From Paenibacillus xylanexedens (lineage in GTDB: Bacteria; Bacillota; Bacilli; Paenibacillales; Paenibacillaceae): a DNA stretch of 64,000 nucleotides. Numbering within the stretch: the stretch's first letter is position 1; every line of letters begins with the position of its first letter. The notes beneath the pieces are model-generated. The model made no database searches. It had not been told where the DNA came from and saw nothing but the letters and a program-made list of their open reading frames with translations. The stretch lies in the NCBI RefSeq assembly GCF_007680605.1, contig NZ_VEIO01000001.1:248001-312000 (forward strand), read 5' to 3'. The position numbers and the translations under genes are program-made. Below are positions 44,071-53,702 of this stretch, in pieces.

Positions 44071-45053
44071 GCCAATATTATGCGCCGATTGCTTACACGG
44101 TGACCGAAGCAGAGGACGGCTGGCTGCTAAAAACCGTGCTTCAAAAACGGCTTCAGGTTTCGCGTAAGCTTTTATCCAAAATCAAACTCACCGAGCAAGG
44201 TGTTATGTTGAATGGTGAACGGGTATACATCAGTGTCAAAGTGAGTGCAGGTGATCTGGTGGAGGTTCGGATGGAACAGGAGGAATCCGATGATATTCTG
44301 CCAGAGGATATTCCATTCAACGTGTTGTATGAAGACGAACATCTGCTGATCGTGAATAAAGATGCCGGAATTATCGTGCATCCAACCCATGGGCACTACA
44401 CAGGTACTTTGGCTAATGGTGTGGTGCATTATTGGCAACAAAAAGGCGAGAAATTCCGCTTCCGTCCGATCCACCGATTAGATCAGGAAACATCCGGCGT
44501 GCTGGCGATTGCCAAAAACCCGTATGTGCACCAGCATGTATCAGAGCAGATGATAGCCGGTACTGTGGATAAAAAATATATCGCACTGGTGCATGGTAGC
44601 CCTGTTCCCGAACATGGAGCCGTGGACGGCCCAATTGACCGTGATCCCGAGGAGCCGCATCGCCGTATCGTTACACCAGATGGATATGCAGCCAGAACGC
44701 TCTACACAACGTTGTCACGCTGGGATGATGGAAGTGCCAGTGCTGTAAGTTTGAAGCTGGAAAGTGGACGAACCCATCAGATCCGGGTACATATGACGTC
44801 TATCGGTTGCCCGTTGATCGGTGACCAGATGTATAAGACGTTGCCAGTGCATAACGTGGATGAGCAGAGAATGGCTGTTCGTGATGAACGGGATACGTGG
44901 ATTGAACGCCAAGCACTGCATGCGTGTGAGCTGACATTTGAACATCCGATCCTCCGGGAACGTATGATGTTTCAGGCACCTTTGCCGCCAGATATGGCCG
45001 CATTGGAGAAACGTTTGGATACCGAGGCGGCCCCAAGAGAAACGGTGCAATAA
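44067..45053 (+). CDS. RluA-family 23S rRNA pseudouridine synthase
   Basis: The product has 328 residues. An S4-like N-terminal part (about 10-80, KTVLQKRLQVSRKLLSKIKL, then GVMLNGERVYISVKV) is followed by the synthase domain. The catalytic Asp139 lies in HRLDQETSGVL. Also present are LLIVNKDAGIIVHPTHGH, LKLESGRTHQIRVHMTSIG and the DQMYKT end. It isomerises uridine in 23S rRNA or tRNA; the exact site is unknown. The start overlaps the adenosyltransferase stop, though no functional link is evident. Confidence 0.92.
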   Translation: MSQYYAPIAYTVTEAEDGWLLKTVLQKRLQVSRKLLSKIKLTEQGVMLNGERVYISVKVSAGDLVEVRMEQEESDDILPEDIPFNVLYEDEHLLIVNKDAGIIVHPTHGHYTGTLANGVVHYWQQKGEKFRFRPIHRLDQETSGVLAIAKNPYVHQHVSEQMIAGTVDKKYIALVHGSPVPEHGAVDGPIDRDPEEPHRRIVTPDGYAARTLYTTLSRWDDGSASAVSLKLESGRTHQIRVHMTSIGCPLIGDQMYKTLPVHNVDEQRMAVRDERDTWIERQALHACELTFEHPILRERMMFQAPLPPDMAALEKRLDTEAAPRETVQ

Positions 45054-45132
45054 GCCAAGCTACACACCCAAGTGCATGAGTAATCATTGATCAAGGCGAC
45101 AGTTGAGTGTTCGCAAGCAAAAATGCCCCACG

Positions 45133-45331
45133 GTTTGGCGGCAAAGTAGCCAAACCACACGCCGAAGGCTAAAGAGGTTTTGGAGCTTAAGATTTGAAGC
45201 TTTAAAGTTTGGTGAGCGAAGCGCCAAACCACACGCCGAAGGCTAAAAGGGTTTTAAAGCTTTAAAGTTTTGAAGCCATAGAGTTTGGTAAGCAAAGCAG
45301 CCAAACATTACGCCGAAGGCTAGAGAGGTTT
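45133..45331 (+). repeat. Three tandem imperfect intergenic repeats
   Basis: This is in the 518-base gap 45054-45571, which has no gene. The unit is GTTTGG, a variable AGCRAAGY stretch, CCAAAC, then AYACGCCGAAGGCTARAGRGGTTTT. Copies start at 45133, 45207 and 45283 (spacing 74 and 76). Each can fold GTTTGG/CCAAAC, and GAAGCTTTAAAGTTT-like spacers link them. A looser fourth hairpin (TTTTGG...CCAAAA) is at 45514-45552. This may be a lineage-specific REP-like element. Confidence 0.75.
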
Positions 45332-45571
45332 TAGAGGTTTTAGAGCTTTTAAGATTCTTCATGCTTTAAGGTAGTTAAGCTTGAGTTCGTAAAATCTATA
45401 GCTCTAGAAATGTTGGAACAAATGTTGAAAAATCACGTCGTAATGAGGGGCGATAAGCCCGCATTCGACTAAAAAAATTGCTGAGCGAGGGTATTGGGAT
45501 GGAGCGACTTTTGGATTTGCGGAGCAAACCAAGGGAAGCGATAGACCAAAACCCGAGTGGGAGGAACATCC

Positions 45572-45937
45572 ATGACAAAACTAAAAGTATATCAATATGC
45601 GAAATGCGGTACGTGCCGTAAGGCTGTGAAATGGCTGGAAGCGAAAGGGCATGAACTGGAGCTAATCCCTATTTTTGATACACCACCATCGAAAGACGAA
45701 TTGACAGAGCTTGTTCACAAAAGCGGACTTGAAGTGAAAAAGTTTTTCAACACCAGTGGAGAAGTCTATAAAGAGCAAAAGCTCAAAGACAAACTGCCAG
45801 GGATGTCCGAGGAAGAGCAGATTGCGTTACTGGCTTCCAATGGTCGTCTGATCAAACGTCCGATCGTAACCGATGGAGAAAAAGTCACCGTGGGTTTCAA
45901 GGAAGATACGTATGAGCAGGAATGGAACAACGCCTAA
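45572..45937 (+). CDS. ArsC/Spx-family thioredoxin-fold protein (YusI-like)
   Basis: The product has 121 residues. The ATG at 45572 follows GGAGGAAC. The thioredoxin-like fold has an N-terminal CXXC (YAKCGTCRKAVKWLEAKG, about residues 8-25). The C-terminal half has the ArsC-family LIKRPIVTDGEKVTVGF motif. It is closer to B. subtilis YusI than to Spx itself, lacking obvious RNA-polymerase binding residues. Arsenate reduction is not demonstrated for this subgroup. It is monocistronic, with its own terminator. Confidence 0.82.
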   Translation: MTKLKVYQYAKCGTCRKAVKWLEAKGHELELIPIFDTPPSKDELTELVHKSGLEVKKFFNTSGEVYKEQKLKDKLPGMSEEEQIALLASNGRLIKRPIVTDGEKVTVGFKEDTYEQEWNNA

Positions 45938-45953
45938 GACATTCACCGGAGCT

Positions 45954-45990
45954 AAGCCTTGAATTGTTCGCAATTCAGGGCTTTTTTTGG
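45954..45990 (+). terminator. Terminator after the ArsC-like gene
   Basis: AAGCCTTGAATTG-TTCG-CAATTCAGGGCTT is followed by TTTTT. Confidence 0.9.
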
Positions 45991-46138
45991 TTCAAAGAGG
46001 TAGTGGGATAATTATGCTCCATGAGGGTTGGCGTAACTATGGTATAATGATAGAATGAGTTTCGATATTTAATATGCTATCGAGGTTGGAATCGATTGTT
46101 GTTCCAGCTTTCATAGATCAAGGAGAGAACAAAATCAA

Positions 46139-47032
46139 GTGAATCAACGTAATGAACCTACTTTGTTACTGGTAGACGGTATGGCAGTGTTGTTCCGGGC
46201 ATTCTACGCAACATCTGCAAGCGGATATATCAGACGTACAAAGGCAGGGCTTCCGACCAATGCAGTCTATGGGTTTATCCGTTATTTTTGGGATGCGGTT
46301 CAGACGTTTGGACCAAGCCACGTCATCTGCTGTTGGGATATGGGAGGCAAGACGTTTCGCGGTCAGGAGTACGCAGCGTACAAAGGTAATCGTGCTGAAG
46401 CACCAGACGACCTTATTCCCCAGTTTGCTCTGATTCGTGAAGTGATGGATAGTCTAAATATTCCGAATATTGGTGCAGAAGGGTATGAGGCTGACGATTG
46501 TATCGGAACACTTGCCAAGTATTACACCGAAGAAACCGATATGAATGTGATGGTACTGACGGGAGACCATGATATGTTACAGCTGATTAATGATCGTACA
46601 AGTATCATTATTATGAAAAAAGGTCACGGCAACTACATGGTATACAATCCCGAAACGTTGATGGCTGAGAAACAATTGACACCACGTCAGGTTATCGACA
46701 TGAAGGGTTTGATGGGAGATGCCAGCGACAATTATCCCGGGGTACGTGGAATTGGCGAGAAAACGGCTTTGAAGCTTGTGCAAGAGTATGGATCGATTGA
46801 AGGGATTTTAAGCAATCTGGATCAACTGACCCCTTCGGTACGTAAAAAAATTGAGAGTGATCTCGATATGTTGCATCTGTCTCGCAGGCTGGCAGAGATT
46901 CACTGTGCAGTTCCGGTGGCTTGTACGCTGGAAGGCTGTGAATTGCGTCTGGACCCGGATACGGTGATGGACAAGTTTGAACAACTTGAGATGAAGAGCC
47001 TGGGCTCTTGGATGGGAGTGGCGATAGGGTGA
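46139..47032 (+). CDS. Stand-alone 5'-3' exonuclease (PolA-N-like, YpcP-type)
   Basis: The product has 297 residues; the GTG follows AAGGAGAG. It is the FEN/XNI fold without any polymerase domain. Metal-binding acids are seen in LLLVDGMAVLFRAFYA, CCWDMGGKTFRG, EADDCIGTLA, LTGDHDMLQL and GDASDNYPGVRGIGEKTA (helix-two-turn-helix region, about 190-207). Stand-alone forms remove RNA primers or flaps as a backup to DNA polymerase I; YpcP in B. subtilis is an equivalent. It ends 5 bases before the next ATG, but the next product is secreted and unrelated. Confidence 0.92.
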   Translation: MNQRNEPTLLLVDGMAVLFRAFYATSASGYIRRTKAGLPTNAVYGFIRYFWDAVQTFGPSHVICCWDMGGKTFRGQEYAAYKGNRAEAPDDLIPQFALIREVMDSLNIPNIGAEGYEADDCIGTLAKYYTEETDMNVMVLTGDHDMLQLINDRTSIIIMKKGHGNYMVYNPETLMAEKQLTPRQVIDMKGLMGDASDNYPGVRGIGEKTALKLVQEYGSIEGILSNLDQLTPSVRKKIESDLDMLHLSRRLAEIHCAVPVACTLEGCELRLDPDTVMDKFEQLEMKSLGSWMGVAIG

Positions 47033-47037
47033 GCAAC

Positions 47038-48144
47038 ATGATGATGAATAAAACGAGTAGAAAGTGGTGGACTGGGGCAATGGCCCTCGTCCTCGCACTT
47101 CCGGTACTGCTTTCAGGGGCGGTAAGTGCACCGCAGAGAGCGGAAGCCAAAGCAGCGATTAGCACGAAAGTACAGAAAGTGAAAGCAGCAGGACGTAGTT
47201 TTAGCGTACAGACCGTTTCCATTCCAAAAGGGACACCAGTAACCGTAGGACTTGCGAAGAAACAGGTTGGTCAAACCGCAACTCTACCATCTATAGTAAA
47301 AGCGTATGGCGCACAAGCAGCAATTAACGGAGCTTTTTTTGAAGCATATCACGGAGCACCAGATCCTTACGGGATGTTAATAGCAAATGGGAAAGTGATA
47401 CATATAGGAAGATATGGAACATCCATTGGTTTTAAGGCAGATGGGTCAGCGATAATGGATTCACTTCAAGTGAGCTTAACGGGCACAGTCACAGATACGA
47501 AAGGCAAATCAAGCGGATGGTATGCAACATTTGTTAACCGGACACCTTCAGCGGATGCAAGCATCTCGATGCTCTACACCCCAGAACGTGGGGCCAATGT
47601 TGGTTTCAAGGGCGGGACGGCAGTGATTATGGAAAAGGGTGTCGTGACCAAAAAAGTACCGAATACAAACGTAGCGATTCCCAAAAACGGTTCTGTTCTT
47701 GTCTTCACAGGTCGAGAGAAGTCCACAGCTGACCGGTTTACGGTAGGCTCCACCGTAGAGATGAATTACAGATATACGAACGCATCCGGTCAGGAAATTC
47801 CGTGGCAGGATGTGGTCACAGCTGTGGGGGCTGGCCCGCGTCTGGTGAAGGACGGCAAGATATCGGTCAATCCAGCGGGTGAGGGGTTCAAAGATCCGAA
47901 GATTTTGAATGCGTCTGGAGCGAGAAGCGGAATTGCCATCATGCCCGACGGTTCAGTGATGCTTGCTACCGTTTCTGGTGCTACAATAAAAGAATGGGCA
48001 GCTGTGATGCAAAAGCTGGGAGCCAAACAGGCGATGAACCTGGATGGCGGTGCATCCTCCGGGATGTATGCAGGTGGCAAGATGCTGACTTCTCCAGGAC
48101 GGCTGTTAAGTAATACATTAGTGTTTGGTGGTTCTGTTCGATAA
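47038..48144 (+). CDS. Secreted phosphodiester glycosidase family protein
   Basis: The product has 368 residues from the first of three tandem ATGs (AGGGTGA before it). A signal peptide (KWWTGAMALVLALPVLLSGAVSA, about 10-32, with cleavage after QRAEA) directs export. The catalytic-like NAGPA domain fills the rest: AAINGAFFEAYHGAPDPYGM (about 103-122), GAGPRLVKDGKI and AMNLDGGASSGMYAGGKML (about 335-353). Relatives cleave GlcNAc-1-phosphodiesters or act on exopolysaccharides. The exact substrate is unknown. The stop-start overlap with the exonuclease is likely incidental. Confidence 0.88.
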   Translation: MMMNKTSRKWWTGAMALVLALPVLLSGAVSAPQRAEAKAAISTKVQKVKAAGRSFSVQTVSIPKGTPVTVGLAKKQVGQTATLPSIVKAYGAQAAINGAFFEAYHGAPDPYGMLIANGKVIHIGRYGTSIGFKADGSAIMDSLQVSLTGTVTDTKGKSSGWYATFVNRTPSADASISMLYTPERGANVGFKGGTAVIMEKGVVTKKVPNTNVAIPKNGSVLVFTGREKSTADRFTVGSTVEMNYRYTNASGQEIPWQDVVTAVGAGPRLVKDGKISVNPAGEGFKDPKILNASGARSGIAIMPDGSVMLATVSGATIKEWAAVMQKLGAKQAMNLDGGASSGMYAGGKMLTSPGRLLSNTLVFGGSVR

Positions 48145-48171
48145 AAAGTAATCATGGAGGCATGATGTGGC

Positions 48172-48858
48172 ATGACACCTATACCCGATTCGATTACAGA
48201 AGAGGAAAGCACAAAAGTTCTGGCGATTAATATAGGGCAGCCTAAGCCATTGCCTGGGCAGAAAAATGAAGTGTTGAGCGGCATTGTAAAACATCCTGTC
48301 TCCGCCCCGGTGTTCCTGTCATTCACTGGAATGACAGGGGATGCCCAAGCGGATCTGGTGCACCACGGTGGTCCGGATAAGGCTGTTTGTGTATACGATC
48401 ATAGTCGCTATGCGGCGATTGAGCACCTGATGGATCGTACGCTGGAGTGGGGGGCATTTGGAGAGAACCTGACTGTTACAGGTTGCACAGAAGAAGAGGT
48501 TCGCATTGGTGATGTATTTGAATTCGGTAATGCGCAGGTTCAAGTCAGTCAGCCGAGACAACCATGCTTCAAGCTGGGGATAAGATATGATTACAAACAG
48601 TTGCCTGTATACTTTCAGGAAAGCGGGCATACCGGTTTTTATTTTCGAGTGTTGCAAGAGGGAGAGGTTGGCCCTGCATCACGTTTTAGAAGAGTTCGCA
48701 CAGATACTTCATACATGACGATTCTTGAAGCTAACCGGATCATGCATCAGGGGAAACAGGACGTGGAGGGTATGCAGGCTTTACTCTCTATTCCTATGCT
48801 CTCAGATAGCTGGAAACAGACATTGCTTAAACGGTTGAACAAGCTTGAGCGCAACTGA
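48172..48858 (+). CDS. MOSC domain protein (YiiM-like)
   Basis: The product has 228 residues. The MOSC barrel (about 40-165) carries DLVHHGGPDKAVCVYDHSRYAAIE and the GAFGENLTVTG motif, with the likely ligand Cys in SQPRQPCFKLGIRY. A C-terminal three-helix part (about 175-228) is typical of YiiM/YflK proteins, which use the molybdenum cofactor, for example in N-hydroxylated compound reduction. The gap to the previous gene is 27 bases, and GGAGG is about 11 bases from the ATG, a long spacing. Confidence 0.86.
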   Translation: MTPIPDSITEEESTKVLAINIGQPKPLPGQKNEVLSGIVKHPVSAPVFLSFTGMTGDAQADLVHHGGPDKAVCVYDHSRYAAIEHLMDRTLEWGAFGENLTVTGCTEEEVRIGDVFEFGNAQVQVSQPRQPCFKLGIRYDYKQLPVYFQESGHTGFYFRVLQEGEVGPASRFRRVRTDTSYMTILEANRIMHQGKQDVEGMQALLSIPMLSDSWKQTLLKRLNKLERN

Positions 48859-48935
48859 GCCCTGCTGAATAGTCCGAACCGCTATATGGATACGGCAGTG
48901 TTCCTATTACAAACCAACGTAGGAGTGAGATCAAC

Positions 48936-49814
48936 ATGACAGTTTTAGGTGCGATTGAAGCAGGCGGAACCAAATTTGTATGTGGCCTTGGGACAGAACG
49001 TGGAGAGGTTCTGGAACGAGTCAGCTTCCCTACAACGACGCCGGAAGAAACGATGGCTCAGGTTATCTCTTTTTTTGAGGGCAAAGGTATCGAAGCAATG
49101 GGGGTAGGTTCTTTCGGTCCAATTGATCCCATTGAAGGTAGTCCGACTTATGGTTACATCACGACAACACCGAAGCCACATTGGGGACAGTACAACATGA
49201 TTGGCAAGCTCAAAGAACACTTTGAAGTGCCTATGACGTTTGACACCGATGTGAACGGAGCTGCTTTGGGTGAAGCCACTTGGGGAGCTGCGCGGGGGCT
49301 GGATAGCTGTCTGTATATTACGGTAGGTACAGGTATCGGTGCAGGAGCTGTCGTTGGCGGAAAAATGGTACACGGACTGTCTCATCCCGAGATGGGCCAT
49401 ATTATCGTGCGGAGACATCCAGAAGATTCGTATGCAGGCTTTTGCCCATATCATGGAGACTGTCTGGAAGGGCTTGCGGCGGGGCCGGCCCTGAACAAGC
49501 GCTGGGAACAACCTGCTTATGACTTGCCGGCAGATCACAAAGCCTGGGAGATTGAAGCGCATTATCTTGCACATGCTCTGATGAATTATGTGCTGATTCT
49601 TTCGCCTCAGAAAATAGTGATGGGCGGAGGCGTAATGAAACAGGAGCACCTATTTCCGATGGTTCGTAGCAAACTGCAGGAATTGCTGGCAGGCTATGTG
49701 CAGCATCCGTCACTTCATGCTGGAATCGATGCATATGTTGTTCCACCAGGTTTGGGAGATAACGCTGGCTTGTGTGGTTCACTGGCACTGGCGAAATTAG
49801 CTTTGTCAAAATAA
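48936..49814 (+). CDS. ROK-family sugar kinase (fructokinase-like)
   Basis: The product has 292 residues. The ATP-binding IEAGGTKFVCGLG motif is at residues 7-19 and the catalytic Asp in FDTDVNGAALGEATWGAARG (about 102-121). The phosphate loop is ITVGTGIGAGAVVGGKMVHG. The zinc-binding HPEMGH and CPYHGDCLEGLAAGPAL segments are the ROK signature. This subgroup (B. subtilis GmuE, YdhR) phosphorylates fructose or mannose. The ATG has TAGGAGTGAG before it. A long terminator follows at 49886. Confidence 0.9.
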   Translation: MTVLGAIEAGGTKFVCGLGTERGEVLERVSFPTTTPEETMAQVISFFEGKGIEAMGVGSFGPIDPIEGSPTYGYITTTPKPHWGQYNMIGKLKEHFEVPMTFDTDVNGAALGEATWGAARGLDSCLYITVGTGIGAGAVVGGKMVHGLSHPEMGHIIVRRHPEDSYAGFCPYHGDCLEGLAAGPALNKRWEQPAYDLPADHKAWEIEAHYLAHALMNYVLILSPQKIVMGGGVMKQEHLFPMVRSKLQELLAGYVQHPSLHAGIDAYVVPPGLGDNAGLCGSLALAKLALSK

Positions 49815-49885
49815 ACGCATTTAGGGATTGACGAAATTTACCAATGTGGTATGATGTGAGCAACAGTATAGTACGGTTAATGAGG

Positions 49886-49929
49886 AAGCACCTCTCTTGC
49901 AACGATTTTGCAGAGAGGTGCTTTTTTTG
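49886..49929 (+). terminator. Terminator after the ROK kinase gene
   Basis: AGCACCTCTC pairs with GAGAGGTGCT across 16 bases, followed by TTTTTT. Confidence 0.9.
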
Positions 49930-50004
49930 TGCTGTCTGTATAGAGAGACAGAGAGCGCCTTCGTTAATCGAACAGGCTGTATCGTTCAAAGGAGGGAACA
50001 AGCA

Positions 50005-51006
50005 ATGGAAGTCATTTTCATGAACAAATTATCCAGAGTGTCTGAGCAGCATGAGGAGATTGCCCAGTTATGGATTGGAGAGGAGGAGAATACCTGGCAC
50101 TTGGGATGGAGTCGTTACGAAGCAGGGGATCGGGAAGATACGATCTGGTATGAAGGCCATTCGTGGGAAGAGCTGATGCACATTTATCGTCATCAACTTG
50201 CCATGCAGATGAGCGAGGGGTATCGTCCATTGATGCATGGGTTATACAACGAAAATGAGGATCTGAAGCTACGCAGTTATGCAGGCCAGCGTCTGCATTG
50301 TTTTAGTGAATTATACGGAAATGAGCAATTGTATGAGGATTTATGCACATGGCGCAGGCAAAAAGCGGCTTCGGATCGGAAGGCACCTTATTTTGTAGCA
50401 ACGAATCGTTTGTTGCGGCTGATCAGTGCTTTTGTTCCACATACGATGGATGAGCTAATGCAACTGCCGGGTGTTGGTGAGAGCAAAGCGGCAGAATACG
50501 GGATGGAATGGCTTGACATGATGAGTGGGATCGAGCAATCGAGACCTTTCCCGTTAGACTGGGTATATGTCGTATTGCAGGAAGAAGAGTACGAAAGCTG
50601 GTTATATAAGCAGAAAGAGCAGAAGTACAAGCAGGAACTGGATAAATTCATTACGCGCAAGCACGTGCTGGAAGGCATGAAAGAAGGTCAAACCTTAGAA
50701 GCGATCGTGAATCGATCTGGATTATCCCGGCGGGAATTAATCGAACTGCTGGAAACACTGGATCTGGAAGGCTATGACACGGACTCTTTGCTGGATGTAG
50801 AACTGGCTGTTATGCCTGAGACTGAACAAGAGGCGGTATGGAATGCATATGAGGAGTTAGGAGATACATTTCTGAAGCCTGTGTTACATAAAGTTTACGG
50901 AGGAGAGCGCCCTGAAGGAGGGAGTCTGGAGCAGGTGTATGAACGGTTACGGATGATTCGCATCCGTTTTCGGAGACATACTGAAACCGAGCGTAATGTT
51001 GGTTAA
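50005..51006 (+). CDS. HRDC domain protein
   Basis: The product has 333 residues; the ATG at 50005 follows AAAGGAGGG. An N-terminal acidic, Trp-rich region of unknown fold (IAQLWIGEEENTWHLGWSRY) is followed by an HRDC domain (about 130-170, NRLLRLISAFVPHTMDELMQLPGVGESKAAEYG). After it come about 50 charged helical residues. A helix-turn-helix-like part (EGMKEGQTLEAIVNRSGLSRRELIELLE, about 216-243) follows, as in the RQC tail of RecQ helicases. No helicase motifs are present, so it is a stand-alone nucleic-acid binding protein related to RecQ C-termini. Function is unknown. Confidence 0.83.
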   Translation: MEVIFMNKLSRVSEQHEEIAQLWIGEEENTWHLGWSRYEAGDREDTIWYEGHSWEELMHIYRHQLAMQMSEGYRPLMHGLYNENEDLKLRSYAGQRLHCFSELYGNEQLYEDLCTWRRQKAASDRKAPYFVATNRLLRLISAFVPHTMDELMQLPGVGESKAAEYGMEWLDMMSGIEQSRPFPLDWVYVVLQEEEYESWLYKQKEQKYKQELDKFITRKHVLEGMKEGQTLEAIVNRSGLSRRELIELLETLDLEGYDTDSLLDVELAVMPETEQEAVWNAYEELGDTFLKPVLHKVYGGERPEGGSLEQVYERLRMIRIRFRRHTETERNVG

Positions 51007-51033
51007 CTGAGATACGCCGAGAAGCAGTGATAT

Positions 51034-51077
51034 TAAAAAAGACGAAGTCGTCCCTGTGAAGGAGCGCTTCGTCTTAT
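51034..51077. terminator. Bidirectional terminator between the HRDC and corA genes
   Basis: AAAAAAGACGAAG pairs with CTTCGTCTTATT. The T run is strong on the minus strand. Confidence 0.8.
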
Positions 51078-51115
51078 TCTTTGGATGTTATGAAATAGCG
51101 GGTACTATGGCCGTT

Positions 51116-52051
51116 TCAGATCCAGTCTTTTTTACGGAAAATAAAGAACATCGTCAGGCCGAGTGTAATCATCAGGCCGATAACGGCATAATACCCGTAT
51201 TTCCAGTGTAATTCAGGCATGTTATCAAAGTTCATTCCATAAATTCCGGTGATAACGGTCAAAGGCATGAACACTGTGGTGATCGCGGTAAACACACGCA
51301 TGATCTCATTCGCGCGGTTAGCGATACTGGACTGGTAGGCTTCTCGCAAGTTGCCCATCAGATCGCGGTATGTTTCAAAGGTTTCCGATATTTTTACGGC
51401 GTTCTCGTAAATGTCGCTGAAGTATTTTTGCAGCTGATCATCAATGAGACGCAGATCTTTTTTGTTAAGTGTGTTGATGACCTCTTTTTGAGGTCCCAGT
51501 ACTTTCTTCAGCCACAGAATTTCGCTTCGCAGACCGATAATCTCATTCAGATGTGACTTTTTGGTATGCATCAGAATATCTTCCTCAAGTTTCTCGATCC
51601 GCGCTTCAATTCGATCACCAACGGTGAAGTAATTGTCTACGATCAAGTCAACGAGCAGGTAGAGAAGACGATCGGGGCTGCTGATTTCCTGTTCCCAGAG
51701 GATCGGCTTCAAGGTGCGCAATTCGCTGACCTTCTGTTTCGTTACACTGATGATAAAGTGTCTACCGAGAAAAAGGTTGACTGCACGCAGGAAAATCTCT
51801 TCATCATCAAAACGAATACTGTTGATCACGATAAAATAATGGTTCTCATAAATTTCAATCTTCGGACGCTGTTCTTCATCACTCAAGCAATCCTCAACAG
51901 CCAGATCATGCATGGAGAACAGCGGCTGAAGTACAGCCAAATCGTCCACGTCCGCATCAATCCAGTAGAATCCTTCTGCTGGTGGAGTCAGCGCTTGCTG
52001 AATATCATCCACCGGGATAAATACTCCGTTGTTAACCAACCGGATTTTCAT
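51116..52051 (-). CDS. corA: Magnesium/cobalt transporter CorA
   Basis: The product has 311 residues; the ATG at 52051 (MKIRLVNNG) is 8 bases after AAGGAG, better than an ATG at 52096. A large cytoplasmic N-domain (1-245) precedes two C-terminal membrane helices (about 249-270 and 286-305) joined by the GMN signature at 272-274 (YGMNFDNMPELHW). This is the standard pentameric Mg2+/Co2+ channel. It is monocistronic. No Mg-responsive leader is visible upstream. Confidence 0.92.
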   Translation of the reverse strand: MKIRLVNNGVFIPVDDIQQALTPPAEGFYWIDADVDDLAVLQPLFSMHDLAVEDCLSDEEQRPKIEIYENHYFIVINSIRFDDEEIFLRAVNLFLGRHFIISVTKQKVSELRTLKPILWEQEISSPDRLLYLLVDLIVDNYFTVGDRIEARIEKLEEDILMHTKKSHLNEIIGLRSEILWLKKVLGPQKEVINTLNKKDLRLIDDQLQKYFSDIYENAVKISETFETYRDLMGNLREAYQSSIANRANEIMRVFTAITTVFMPLTVITGIYGMNFDNMPELHWKYGYYAVIGLMITLGLTMFFIFRKKDWI

Positions 52052-52510
52052 ATCATCTACTCCTTCTGCACCCGCCGTCTTGGCGGATTTCATCATTAAT
52101 ATGGGCGCAAAAGAACAGATCAGCCGGTCGGCAGCGGAGCCTGTTATCAGGACTGTACTGCGTCATCAATCTATAATCAAACGGAAGAAACGTCCCGCTG
52201 CCGACATGCTGATGTCAATTCTCTATGCAGTTGTTCGGAATTCGACTGCCAGTTGGGCCTCGGGTCGCCATCCATTTAATATGTCACCTCTCACATAAGG
52301 GCTTATAAACACTTGTCTAGTATACCGCTGGTCTAGGGTGCTTTCAAGCGCAAAAATGTGTCTATTTCACGCTCTGAGGCAGTGTATGACAACGGATGAT
52401 GAACGGTTCCGAATTTAGGTTCGAAACCAATCAACTGGTTCTTGACGTGAGGGCGGTAATGTTTTAAAGTAAAAGTTAATATATCTGAATTAAAATTGAA
52501 TACAGCGAAA

Positions 52511-52690
52511 TCTTATCAAGAGTAGGTGGAGGGACCAGCCCGATGAAACCCGGCAACCGGCGATATAACGCACGGTGCTAATTCTTGCAGCGACCAAGCA
52601 TCCCTGTGATGCTGTTGTAACTGAGAGATGAGAGAGGCGCATATCTGTTTACATATGACCTTTCTCGGAATCCGAGAAAGGTCTTTGTCA
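52511..52690 (+). ncRNA. S-box (SAM-I) riboswitch of metA
   Basis: The core CTTATCAAGAGTAGGTGGAGGGA at 52512 and CCCGATGAAACCCGGCAACC follow the SAM-I consensus, with AACGCACGGTGCTAATTC and ending CTGAGAGATGAGAGAGG. The expression platform is a terminator hairpin with ACCTTTCTCGG and CCGAGAAAGGT arms (about 52657-52686). High SAM would terminate transcription before metA. The rest of the 709-base gap (52052-52510) has no gene that I can support. Confidence 0.94.
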
Positions 52691-52760
52691 TATGCAAAGC
52701 TTCTCAGAGCGTGATTTTCGCACCAGATGCGACCCATGAAAAAGGAGGAGTCAACTTACT

Positions 52761-53678
52761 ATGCCAATTAAAATTCCCGACACATTACCAGCCAAAGAAG
52801 TGCTTGAGAGCGAGAATATTTTCGTCATGGATGAATCGTCCGCGTACAAGCAGGATATTCGTCCGCTCCGTATCGCCATACTGAATCTGATGCCTACGAA
52901 GGAAACGACGGAAACGCAATTGCTTCGTCTGGTAGGTAACACACCGATTCAAGTGGATGTTGTGCTGGTACACCCCAAATCCCACACTTCGAAGAACACA
53001 TCTCAAGAATACCTGGATCTGTTTTATAAAACATTTGATGAGATCCAGCATCGCCGTTTTGACGGGATGATCATTACCGGTGCACCGGTAGAGCAAATGG
53101 ATTTTGAGGACGTGAACTATTGGGAAGAGATTCAGGAAATCTTTGAATGGACCAAAACGAATGTAACTTCGACGATGCACATATGTTGGGCTTCTCAGGC
53201 AGGTCTATACCACCATTTTGATGTACCCAAAGTTCCGCTGGATGAAAAGTGTTTTGGCGTATTCCCGCATACGATCAACAAACCTCATGTTCCGCTGCTC
53301 CGTGGATTTGATGAAGTTTTCAACGTTCCACACTCCCGTCACACCGAGGTAAGACGTGAGGATATTGAGAAAAACGATAAACTCGAAATTTTGGCTGAGT
53401 CCGAAGAAGCAGGAGTATTCCTGGTTGCCACCAAGGACGGGAAGCAAATTTTCGCCACGGGACATGCCGAGTATGATCCGTTCTCATTGAAATGGGAATA
53501 TGACCGTGATGTTGCCAAGGGATTGGATATCGCGCTGCCGAAGTATTACTATCCAAAGGATGATCCTTCTCGGATACCTCCGGCTACATGGCGTGCACAC
53601 GCTAACTTATTATTCTCTAACTGGCTCAATTACTATGTGTATCAGGAAACGCCTTACGATATTGGCCCACAAATCTAA
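52761..53678 (+). CDS. metA: Homoserine O-acyltransferase (MetA)
   Basis: The enzyme acylates homoserine with acetyl-CoA or succinyl-CoA, the first committed step to methionine. It has 305 residues. The catalytic Cys142 is in [14 protein letters not shown], and His235 and Glu237 are in [10 protein letters not shown], as in the known triad. In Bacillus, MetA of this type uses acetyl-CoA; the acyl donor here is not proven. AAAAGGAGGAG precedes the ATG. Its control by the S-box and the following metI and metC make one methionine operon. Confidence 0.96.
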   Translation: MPIKIPDTLPAKEVLESENIFVMDESSAYKQDIRPLRIAILNLMPTKETTETQLLRLVGNTPIQVDVVLVHPKSHTSKNTSQEYLDLFYKTFDEIQHRRFDGMIITGAPVEQMDFEDVNYWEEIQEIFEWTKTNVTSTMHICWASQAGLYHHFDVPKVPLDEKCFGVFPHTINKPHVPLLRGFDEVFNVPHSRHTEVRREDIEKNDKLEILAESEEAGVFLVATKDGKQIFATGHAEYDPFSLKWEYDRDVAKGLDIALPKYYYPKDDPSRIPPATWRAHANLLFSNWLNYYVYQETPYDIGPQI

Positions 53679-53702
53679 TCAAGATTACAGGAGGATGCAG
53701 TA

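Noticed and set aside
52029-52298. 89-residue ORF opposite the corA start
   Set aside because: It overlaps the corA 5' end on the other strand, with no ribosome site or recognisable features.
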